Source: Candidatus Poseidoniaceae archaeon (GTDB taxonomy: Archaea; Thermoplasmatota; Poseidoniia; Poseidoniales; Poseidoniaceae). From it: DNA of 6,169 nt. Location: NCBI GenBank assembly GCA_022425185.1, contig JAKMFY010000192.1, positions 1 through 6,169 of the forward strand, given 5' to 3'. A program made the translations under genes and the position numbers. The notes beneath the pieces are model-generated. The model was not told the origin of the DNA. It was given only the letters and a program-made list of their open reading frames with translations, and did no database searches. Of this stretch, positions 1 through 6,169 are shown piece after piece; position 1 is the first letter of the stretch, and each line of letters begins with the position of its first letter.

Positions 1-1149
1 ACATTCTTTATCGATGAATTTGGTGTCTTTAGAGACGCCATGAACATGACGTTTGATTCCACTGTTGAAAGCGTCGATTTCATGGTTCTCGACACTGAAA
101 AGACATCGCTCGAGTTCATTGTTAAGGCAGGAGATATTATCGAAAACAAAACCTTTGAACTCATAGAAAGCGATGATTTGATGCTTGTTGATGGACGAAG
201 AGCCTATGAAACAGCAGACATGCTAACCTCTCAATACAACAACAGATGGTGTGCAAGTGCCTCAGTTCATGAAGGGGGTGCTGCCTATGAAGCAGCTGCA
301 GAGGCCATGGCTGCAGAAATGTGGGAAATGGGTTTTGATCACGTTGAGGTGACGCGATATGAGGATGATCCTGACCAACTTAACGTAGTTGGATACAACT
401 GGGGAAGAGTGAATCCTGACGAGTATATTGTCATTGGAGGTCACTTCGACATTGCGTACATGTTCACTCCACCCGGAGGTGGTACGAATGAGGGCGCAAA
501 TGATGACACATCTGGTTCAACAGTTTCTCTTGAAATGGCTCAGGCATTGGCACAAATGGAATTTGATCACACTGTTGTTGCTGGACTCTGGGCATGTGAA
601 GAAGAGGGATTATTGGGAACTGCTGCATTTGTCAGTCACCTTCCAGAAAATGTCTCAGTCCGAGCATATCTAAATTTCGATATGGTTGCATTAAATTATC
701 CAATTGTTCCTCTTAGTGAGCCCTTGGTTGGACCTGGTGGAGAAATCTTTTCCGCTACAAAATATGACTGGACCATCAGTATAGCAGGAGCAAATGAAGA
801 GAATATGAATCGTATGCACGATTGGGTTGGAACCACTATTGAAGATGACTTAGCCTATCAGCCAGGGGATGCAAATCCAATAACTTGGCAGATTGCTGAA
901 TCTTGTGCATCAGACCACTGTTCCTTCTTTTCAGAAGGGTATCCAACATTCAATTTCTTCAGTCCTGGCGGAGACATATCTTTCTGGCAAGAATGGCATT
1001 CGCCTTCAGATACATTCGAATTCATGACGGCTAAAGCCGGAGGGCAAGAAGGCATGGAAAGCGGATTCAATAGCTTAGTTTGGTCTGCTCTCGACCTGTT
1101 CGTTCGAATCGATAATGCAGAAGATTTCCACGGCACTTGGAAAGAATAA
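1..1149 (+). CDS. M28-family zinc aminopeptidase, 5'-truncated by window edge
   Basis: The frame is open from base 1 with no stop before the first Met codon at 40, so the true start lies upstream and the gene is partial at its 5' end; it ends at TAA 1147-1149. Residues below count from that internal Met. The complete M28 co-catalytic two-zinc set is visible: H135 and D137 in GGHFD, bridging ligand D155 in GANDDTSGS, catalytic E187 and ligand E188 in CEEEGLLG, D214 in NFDM, and H320 in WHSPSDT. SDHCSF at 291-296 is the usual substrate-pocket segment. From family knowledge the protein removes N-terminal residues from peptides. The visible N-terminus, reading FFIDEFGVF, resembles the last strand of a beta-sandwich domain, which suggests a multidomain exported enzyme. 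NxS/T sequons and low Lys content fit an extracellular location, but no signal peptide is in view. Specificity cannot be judged. The peptidase call is firm; location and N-terminal domain are inference. Confidence 0.9.
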   Translation, partial: TFFIDEFGVFRDAMNMTFDSTVESVDFMVLDTEKTSLEFIVKAGDIIENKTFELIESDDLMLVDGRRAYETADMLTSQYNNRWCASASVHEGGAAYEAAAEAMAAEMWEMGFDHVEVTRYEDDPDQLNVVGYNWGRVNPDEYIVIGGHFDIAYMFTPPGGGTNEGANDDTSGSTVSLEMAQALAQMEFDHTVVAGLWACEEEGLLGTAAFVSHLPENVSVRAYLNFDMVALNYPIVPLSEPLVGPGGEIFSATKYDWTISIAGANEENMNRMHDWVGTTIEDDLAYQPGDANPITWQIAESCASDHCSFFSEGYPTFNFFSPGGDISFWQEWHSPSDTFEFMTAKAGGQEGMESGFNSLVWSALDLFVRIDNAEDFHGTWKE

Positions 1150-1170
1150 TCTTCAATTTTGTTTCAATGT

Positions 1171-1180
1171 CCGAATACAT
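1171..1180 (+). promoter_or_regulatory. weak BRE/TATA-like element before the exporter gene
   Basis: CCGAATACAT lies about 32-41 bases before the exporter start. CGAA would serve as a purine-rich BRE and TACAT as a degenerate TATA box. Transcription starting about 25 bases downstream would give a leader of only a few bases. This would fit the lack of a convincing Shine-Dalgarno sequence before that ATG. The match is poor and the call is tentative. Confidence 0.2.
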
Positions 1181-1211
1181 CCATTGATGAAGGATAAGTT
1201 CAGGCTAGACC

Positions 1212-4200
1212 ATGGGCAGTCGGTTTTCCAAGGTCGCAACAAAGATTGTTGCCCATCGAAAACGAGTCCACATTGCCGTTTTTATCCTTACGATTCTTAT
1301 GATTCCGGGGGCACTTACAGCATTGCAACCCATCGATATGGAATCCTATGAGATGGAATCTCCAGAACTTTCTGCTCAAACAACCATAGATGATGAATTT
1401 CCGACGAGTGAAATCATTCTCGGATTTGTTGTTGTTGTACGAGACCCGAATGAAGTAGAACCACTGGATGAATGGAGTCCAGTTCCGACCATCGATGGAG
1501 GAACTCCTGATTACTCGTCCATTCCACCCATTACAGACATGGGCGATCCAGGAGAGGCATGGAAGGGAGTCACTGAACCAGACGGTGGAATCCTAAATCT
1601 CACAATCCTTAGAGAGATTGATGAAAAGTCAAAACTCGTTTTAGAACATCCGCTTGGAGGTTCACTTAAACCGCTTGTGAACGAGGTAACTGGGCATCAA
1701 ACAACCGGTGTTATGTCGCTTGCTGACATTTTCAGAGGATTCATGAACAACACATCAATCCTGACTCAGCCAGGATTGTCACCTCTTGGCCTCGAGACTC
1801 CACCACCAACAAACTGGACGGATTGTTTCCCATTAGATTGCTTAAGTTTTGATGATGAAAACATTACTCAAGCCCATATTGATATGGCCGCAGCTCGAAT
1901 GGCTGAAGGAAGCAACAACGATTTTCTTCGATGGATTTCCCTTGACAGGGGGTTTGTATCTGATTCCACTTCCATCCAAGAAGGTCCGATAGGAGGAACA
2001 CTCGACAGCGAGGGTAATTGGCAAAATGAAACGACTGGGCCCGGAAGATGGAGTGGTTCGGCATCATGGCTTTTGGTTCAACTCGACAGAGCCTCGTTAG
2101 AAGAACAAGGATGGGAAGTTGTATGGAAAGATGCCAAGCAAGAGAAATCAATCAGGTCAACTGATGACGGAATTGTCATCGGAGGCTATCGATTATCCAA
2201 CAGTGAACTTGTCCTTCACCCACCACAATACGACAAAGAATCGTGCACAGAACTTGTTGACGAGGAAGGCGCTGGATGCTCTGTTGAATGGAGTTACATG
2301 GATCTTGAAGGTACACTCAGGTCTCATGATCGAACATCGCTTACGCTCCTTGTTGGACAAGGAGTGAATGTTGAAGTGAATCGAGAATTACAATCTTCAA
2401 CAGGACTGATTATTCTCATGGGCCTGATTATTCTCGGACTCTTGTACGTGAGCTTGAGGCGGTTGAGCGACGTTGCCATCGTTGTCGTGGCATTAGGAGG
2501 TGCGTTATTGTGGATGCAAGGACTCATCGGCCATTTCTCATCATTTACGAATTTCTTTGGCATATCGATAATCGCTCGTTCCCAGTTCTCAAACCTGTTA
2601 CCAATTCTTGTTCTTGCATTGGGTATCGATGACTCTTTGCATGCTTTACATCGTTACAAAGAAGAACGTAAGAATGGAAAAACTCCCACAGAATCTGGAA
2701 CGATTACCCTCAACCGTGTTGGAAGAGCGATTATGCTCACATCGATCACGACCATGGCTGCATTTTCCGCAAATCTATTCTCTGATATCGCAGCATTGAG
2801 GTCGTTCGGAGTGGAAGCGGCAATGGGTATTCTCGCTGCATTCCTGCTTACTGGATTATGGGTTCCAATTCTGCGATTGAGCGTTGATGAATGGCTTGAA
2901 AAGAAGAGGCAAAAGAAACTAGAGGAGAAGAACATCACACATCTTGTTCCAGAGAGATGGTTACGTTGGGTTACAATTCAAAGCGGACGGTTTCGAAATT
3001 CTCTCGTTATAGCAACGCTTGCCCTTCTTGTTACAATTCCAGCAAGCATTGCAATGTCAAATCTGGAAGGAGACTTTGCAGTCGAAGATTTCCTCGATGA
3101 GTCATCAGACTTTGCTCAAGGTGTAAACATCGTCAATGAGCGGTTTTCAGATGAAGGAGAGCCTGCGATGCTCCTTATTGAGGGCGATGTTCTCGATCCA
3201 AGAGTCTACGAAGGCATTGATTTATTCCGAACAGAGATGAACAGTGTTGAAGACGGTACTCCTGAAAAAATTACACGTACACCTGATGGTAACATCGATT
3301 TGCTAGCCATTGACGAACTCTTGTTTGCTGCTCAAGGCTCGCTGATTCTTGACCCTGAACCGTTCAAAGCCCGTGGTTGGAATCCTGATGTTGAAGGGAA
3401 TGGTATGAATTGTACAACCAGTCAATTCGGTTTCTTGGATACAAGCGATAGGGATTGTCTCGCCTTTATGTTCGGCTTCCTGTCCCTCGAAGGAGTGCCA
3501 GGTATTGGCCCGATTCCTTCGATTCCGTCAAGCATTGTCAGCCTTTATGTGATGCCCGAAGTCGAATTGAATCCAATCCAACCTTGGCTCGATGTAAATG
3601 GAGAGCCGGCTCAATACAACCACATGCTCATTCGTTTCGGAATCACTGGGCCTGAAGACTTCCCGAGCATGGGGCCTGCTATGGACGAACTTTGGAGAGA
3701 TCTGGAAGTCTTTACCAACCTTTCAACCGGTACACGTGGCGAGCCAGGGACTGCGCCAACCGAAGAACAGCCCCTGACGTGGGTGATGACAACGGGGCGC
3801 CCAGTAACACGTTTTGTTGCATCGACGGAAATGCAGAATGAAATGCAATCTTCACTCGTTCTCGGATCTGTCTTCGTCTTTATTTCCCTCGCCATTGGCT
3901 TCCGTTCAATCAAACAAGCATTGGTGACCTTGGGACCAATTCTACTGGTGGTTGTATGGTTGTATGGGCTGATGCAAGTAACTGGCGCAAGTCTGAATAT
4001 TGTCACAGTAACAATCGCAACCATCTCACTTGGAGTTGGAATTGATTATTGTATACACGTCACGGAACGTTATCGTGAAAGTCGAGAGAAGGGAGAAAGC
4101 CATGAACAAGCACTCCACGCTGTCGGTGGAGCCTGTGGACTGGCATTAATCGGAAGTGCTGCATCTGACATTGCTGGATTTTCAGTCATTGCTCTCTCCC

Positions 4201-4340
4201 CTATGGGTCTGTTTAGCAACTTTGGAATCTTTTCAGCTGCAATGATTTTCCTTTCATTGATTGCAAGTTTGGTGCTAACAACCGCTGCACTTGGCTTACT
4301 TCATCAAACGACAAAAATTGGTCAAGCCGAAGAAGAATAG
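1212..4340 (+). CDS. RND-superfamily MMPL/HAE3-like exporter, 12 TM helices
   Basis: This 1042-residue integral membrane protein has a two-fold RND layout. TM1 (about 19-38) is followed by an extracytoplasmic loop (about 39-396), TM2-TM6 (about 398-555), a charged cytoplasmic linker, TM7 (about 598-615), a second loop (about 616-880) and TM8-TM12 (about 882-1028). Both halves carry the family signature in the fourth helix of the repeat: GIDDSLH with D473 and GIDYCIH with D945. Each is followed by RY and a charged stretch, as in HAE3/MMPL and Patched-like proteins. These Asp residues are the likely proton- or ion-relay positions. The family moves lipids, sterol-like or other hydrophobic molecules; the substrate here is unknown. 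The start is well constrained because an in-frame TAG lies at 1206-1208, two codons before the ATG. No strong Shine-Dalgarno is seen, so a short or absent leader is possible. Loops hold Cys pairs (205/210, 345/356, 734/749) and most of the NxS/T sequons, supporting an outside location. It is longer than the typical HAE3 protein of roughly 700-900 residues, because of the loops. Confidence 0.92.
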   Translation: MGSRFSKVATKIVAHRKRVHIAVFILTILMIPGALTALQPIDMESYEMESPELSAQTTIDDEFPTSEIILGFVVVVRDPNEVEPLDEWSPVPTIDGGTPDYSSIPPITDMGDPGEAWKGVTEPDGGILNLTILREIDEKSKLVLEHPLGGSLKPLVNEVTGHQTTGVMSLADIFRGFMNNTSILTQPGLSPLGLETPPPTNWTDCFPLDCLSFDDENITQAHIDMAAARMAEGSNNDFLRWISLDRGFVSDSTSIQEGPIGGTLDSEGNWQNETTGPGRWSGSASWLLVQLDRASLEEQGWEVVWKDAKQEKSIRSTDDGIVIGGYRLSNSELVLHPPQYDKESCTELVDEEGAGCSVEWSYMDLEGTLRSHDRTSLTLLVGQGVNVEVNRELQSSTGLIILMGLIILGLLYVSLRRLSDVAIVVVALGGALLWMQGLIGHFSSFTNFFGISIIARSQFSNLLPILVLALGIDDSLHALHRYKEERKNGKTPTESGTITLNRVGRAIMLTSITTMAAFSANLFSDIAALRSFGVEAAMGILAAFLLTGLWVPILRLSVDEWLEKKRQKKLEEKNITHLVPERWLRWVTIQSGRFRNSLVIATLALLVTIPASIAMSNLEGDFAVEDFLDESSDFAQGVNIVNERFSDEGEPAMLLIEGDVLDPRVYEGIDLFRTEMNSVEDGTPEKITRTPDGNIDLLAIDELLFAAQGSLILDPEPFKARGWNPDVEGNGMNCTTSQFGFLDTSDRDCLAFMFGFLSLEGVPGIGPIPSIPSSIVSLYVMPEVELNPIQPWLDVNGEPAQYNHMLIRFGITGPEDFPSMGPAMDELWRDLEVFTNLSTGTRGEPGTAPTEEQPLTWVMTTGRPVTRFVASTEMQNEMQSSLVLGSVFVFISLAIGFRSIKQALVTLGPILLVVVWLYGLMQVTGASLNIVTVTIATISLGVGIDYCIHVTERYRESREKGESHEQALHAVGGACGLALIGSAASDIAGFSVIALSPMGLFSNFGIFSAAMIFLSLIASLVLTTAALGLLHQTTKIGQAEEE

Positions 4341-4408
4341 AATCGGTGCGTTCTTGAAGGGAAGTGCTCACGCAGGTATGCGGTCGAATGGGTTGTCCCA
4401 CCGGCGGT

Positions 4409-4414
4409 AGGTGA
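4409..4414 (+). promoter_or_regulatory. Shine-Dalgarno AGGTGA for pus10
   Basis: AGGTGA is complementary to the conserved 3' end of archaeal 16S rRNA (CACCU core) and lies four bases before the ATG at 4419. It fixes the start of pus10 at 4419 rather than at the later in-frame ATG at 4458. It also shows that the acidic N-terminal tail is translated. The upstream CACC at 4399-4402 could pair with GGTG at 4410-4413, but the stem is only four base pairs. Confidence 0.7.
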
Positions 4415-4418
4415 GAAA

Positions 4419-6131
4419 ATGGTTGATGAAAAGACACCAGAGGACGATGAAGATTGGATGCAGTATGCCAATTCTGGCTTTGGTTCAACAGATTATTCCC
4501 TTTGGGATGAAGTCGAAGAACAGGATGATGAAGACGAACAATCAGATGAACCTGAGCAACTCGATTCTCATACAGAAGAAATTTCTCGAGCACCATCTCC
4601 TGCTGGATTGAAGCATTTGCTGCGAATGGGAACATGTGATTCATGTCTCGGGCGACTGGGCGGAAAGAGATCGTTTCAGCAGACAGATGAAGAATCAGGC
4701 CAACTCATACGCTCAACAATCAGTGAGGGAAACGAGCGTTTGATCAACATCCGACAGGAAATTCCACTTTGCCCGTTTTGCGAGAATTTATTCGAAGAAG
4801 CATCGCTTCTCGCTGAATTGATTCAAGATGCTCTCGCGTCTTTTGAAATCAATAAACTGCAAATTGGAGCCAGAATTCCTAAAGATCAAATCGAGCAAGA
4901 AGAATTGATTCGTAAGAGATACGGGGCGGGAGGATCTGATGCGTTCAAGCCGTCCCTTGTTTCGGCTGTATCGTCGATTGTAAAATCCAATTTTGAATCC
5001 ATCAATATCGTCAATGACAAACCAGATGTATTGGCCCTAATTGATGTTCTCACGCTCACAGTTACGCTCGATGTTCGAAGCGCCTACATCTACGGACGTT
5101 ACCGAAAACTTGCTCGTGGCATTCCCCAAACTCGATGGCCTTGTCGTGCTTGCAAGGGAAGGGGATGCAAGAGTTGCGAACAAACTGGGCAACAATATCC
5201 ATCCAGCGTACAAGATTTGATCGGTGAACCTCTGATAAAATTCTTTGATGGTAAGGAGCACGCTTTCCACGGAATGGGACGAGAGGACATCGATGTTCGC
5301 TGTCTTGGAAGTGGCCGGCCGTTCGTCTTCGAAATCAAGGAGCCAAAGCGATGGTCTATCGATTATGAAGAAGCGATGAACCTTGTCAACAAAGAAGCAA
5401 ATGGAGCAATTGAAGTTTCACACTTCCGGTCATCCAATCGAAGCGAAGTTGTGCGCGTAAAAGATACGCCTGCTGAGAAATCCTATACAATTCGATTCAT
5501 TGTAGAACCAATCTCACAACCTGATTATGATGTACTCGTTGCACCTCTTGACATGACCAAAGAAGATGTTCAGCAACGTGGAGGTCGCGGTCGACGTAAG
5601 CAACGTCGAAGAGGAGATAAGAAAGATAATCCAAAAAAACCTCTTCAGAAGATCGAAATTAAAATCCTTGAAGAATCTGAATTAAAGAAACTGAAAAAGG
5701 ATGACCTGGTTGCATTGTGTGAAGAGCGATCATGCCTTGCTAAGGGCACAAAGGCTGTTCTTATCGAACAGCTTCTTTCCACAAATCCTGAACCTGTTGA
5801 GATGCTTCCACTTCCAAGTGAGGCCGAAATTTTAGAGATTGTCGAGAAGTTAGAAGGTGTTAATCTTGCTCAAAGAACACCTGAACGTGTTGCACACCGA
5901 AGAGCAGATCTCGTTCGACGTCGAAGGGTCATAGAGACCAATAATCCAAGTGTTGAAACCCTCGAGAATGGCAATATTGCGGTTGAATTTACCCTCCGTT
6001 GTGAATCTGGAACATATGTCAAGGAGACCATTCACGGAGATGATGGGCGTACTCAACCATCCATGGCTTCTCTCATCAAAGCAAAATGTACTGTTGAATG
6101 GCTCGATGTCGGAGATATTCACGCAGATTGA
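4419..6131 (+). CDS. pus10: tRNA pseudouridine synthase Pus10 with inserted SAP domain
   Basis: Archaeal Pus10 makes pseudouridine at tRNA positions 54 and 55 in the T-loop, replacing bacterial TruB for position 55. This 570-residue copy has, in order, an acidic tail (1-56), a four-Cys zinc site (C73, C76, C118, C121), a THUMP-like RNA-binding region (about 125-235), and a second CxxC/CxxC cluster (C242, C245, C250, C253). The catalytic domain follows, with GRED motif Asp D290 and active-site Tyr Y356 in EKSYTIRF. It finishes with the C-terminal block QRTPERVAHRR (485-495), YVKE with K535, and L562. Spacings D290-Y356 (66) and K535-L562 (27) agree with the M. jannaschii enzyme as I recall it (D275, Y339, K413, L440). 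The Y356-K535 gap is about 105 residues longer because of a basic linker (about 386-409) and a SAP-like module (425-453). The enzyme is probably active since all key residues are kept. The start is set by the Shine-Dalgarno at 4409. It lies 78 bases after the exporter with no clear TATA box between them, so co-transcription is possible. Confidence 0.95.
   Translation: MVDEKTPEDDEDWMQYANSGFGSTDYSLWDEVEEQDDEDEQSDEPEQLDSHTEEISRAPSPAGLKHLLRMGTCDSCLGRLGGKRSFQQTDEESGQLIRSTISEGNERLINIRQEIPLCPFCENLFEEASLLAELIQDALASFEINKLQIGARIPKDQIEQEELIRKRYGAGGSDAFKPSLVSAVSSIVKSNFESINIVNDKPDVLALIDVLTLTVTLDVRSAYIYGRYRKLARGIPQTRWPCRACKGRGCKSCEQTGQQYPSSVQDLIGEPLIKFFDGKEHAFHGMGREDIDVRCLGSGRPFVFEIKEPKRWSIDYEEAMNLVNKEANGAIEVSHFRSSNRSEVVRVKDTPAEKSYTIRFIVEPISQPDYDVLVAPLDMTKEDVQQRGGRGRRKQRRRGDKKDNPKKPLQKIEIKILEESELKKLKKDDLVALCEERSCLAKGTKAVLIEQLLSTNPEPVEMLPLPSEAEILEIVEKLEGVNLAQRTPERVAHRRADLVRRRRVIETNNPSVETLENGNIAVEFTLRCESGTYVKETIHGDDGRTQPSMASLIKAKCTVEWLDVGDIHAD
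5691..5777 (+). other. SAP-like domain encoded inside pus10
   Basis: Residues 425-453 of the Pus10 protein match the SAP helix-turn-helix pattern without gaps. They contain LKKDDLVALCEER, then a short turn, then the diagnostic KGTKAVLIEQLL with G443, K445 and the LIEQLL helix. SAP modules usually bind DNA and in some proteins RNA. An Arg/Lys-rich run at about 386-409 (GRGRRKQRRRGDKK) immediately precedes it, and a Pro-rich hinge (NPEPVEMLPLP) follows before the catalytic C-terminal block resumes. The domain is recognised by pattern only; its ligand is unknown, with tRNA the natural guess. Confidence 0.8.
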
Positions 6132-6153
6132 AGCGTATTGATTCATCGCGGTG

Positions 6154-6161
6154 CTTATATG
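6154..6161 (+). promoter_or_regulatory. TATA-like element for a downstream gene
   Basis: CTTATATG, within the AT-rich core of the 38 bases after pus10, resembles an archaeal TATA box. A start of transcription about 25 bases further on would lie beyond the window, so the gene served is not visible and the strand is assumed. The surrounding GCTTATATGC is nearly self-complementary, so it could equally act on the other strand. Confidence 0.3.
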
Positions 6162-6169
6162 CAGTGGGT

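Noticed and set aside
1150..1167. T-rich run after the peptidase stop as an archaeal terminator.
   Set aside because: The T runs are short and interrupted (TTTT, then TTT), with no stem, and comparable runs occur inside the genes.
3611..4024. A 137-codon minus-strand frame inside the exporter gene.
   Set aside because: It is fully antisense to a conserved loop and TM8-TM10, with no recognisable domain and no ribosome-binding site.
4338..4421. The exporter and pus10 share a reading frame, and the 26 codons between the exporter TAG and the pus10 ATG are free of stops, so TAG readthrough or pyrrolysine would yield a fusion.
   Set aside because: A stop-free run of 26 codons has a chance of nearly one in three, the two proteins belong in different compartments, and pus10 has its own good Shine-Dalgarno and start. 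No pyrrolysine genes are visible.
4213..4644. A 143-codon minus-strand frame spanning the exporter end, the spacer and the pus10 start.
   Set aside because: It lies opposite two well-supported genes, the translation is low-complexity His/Leu/Gln-rich with no domain, and it is best explained as a shadow of the coding strand.
5142..5177. The Cys-rich CRACKGRGCKSC segment as a DnaJ-like zinc finger, suggesting a separate protein or fusion.
   Set aside because: It has DnaJ-like spacing, but a CxxC/CxxC cluster just before the catalytic motif is a usual part of archaeal Pus10, so it is not an acquisition.

Overview
The window looks like a stretch of archaeal chromosome. The strongest evidence is an unmistakable, complete Pus10-type tRNA pseudouridine synthase, a family found in archaea and eukaryotes but not normally in bacteria. 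It sits behind a GGTGA ribosome-binding site and is packed with short spacers beside same-strand genes. Moderate GC (mid-40s % by eye), a secreted-type M28 peptidase and a large RND-superfamily exporter together suggest a planktonic Thermoplasmatota lineage such as Marine Group II/III (Poseidoniales and relatives). That assignment is inference from gene style; no marker gene in the window proves it.

Layout: three protein genes, all on the + strand, fill almost the whole window. Positions 1-1149 are the 3' part of a zinc-dependent M28-family aminopeptidase whose start lies before the window. After a 62-base spacer, 1212-4340 encodes a 1042-residue, 12-helix RND/MMPL (HAE3-like) exporter with two very large extracytoplasmic loops. 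After a 78-base spacer, 4419-6131 encodes a 570-residue Pus10. The last 38 bases are non-coding as far as visible and contain a TATA-like element that may belong to the next gene. There are no RNA genes, mobile elements, CRISPR repeats or gene-free stretches over 100 bases.

The three genes do not form an obvious pathway: the first acts on peptides outside the cell, the second exports or moves hydrophobic compounds across the membrane, and the third modifies the T-loop of tRNA in the cytoplasm. Co-directionality and short spacers allow co-transcription but do not demonstrate it.

The most notable item is the architecture of the Pus10. All recognisable catalytic and zinc-binding residues are kept, but about 105 extra residues are inserted between the conserved active-site Tyr and the C-terminal catalytic block. 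The insert consists of an Arg/Lys-rich linker followed by a SAP-type nucleic-acid-binding helical module. The protein also carries a strongly acidic N-terminal tail of about 56 residues. The SAP-in-Pus10 arrangement is the best candidate here for something undescribed.
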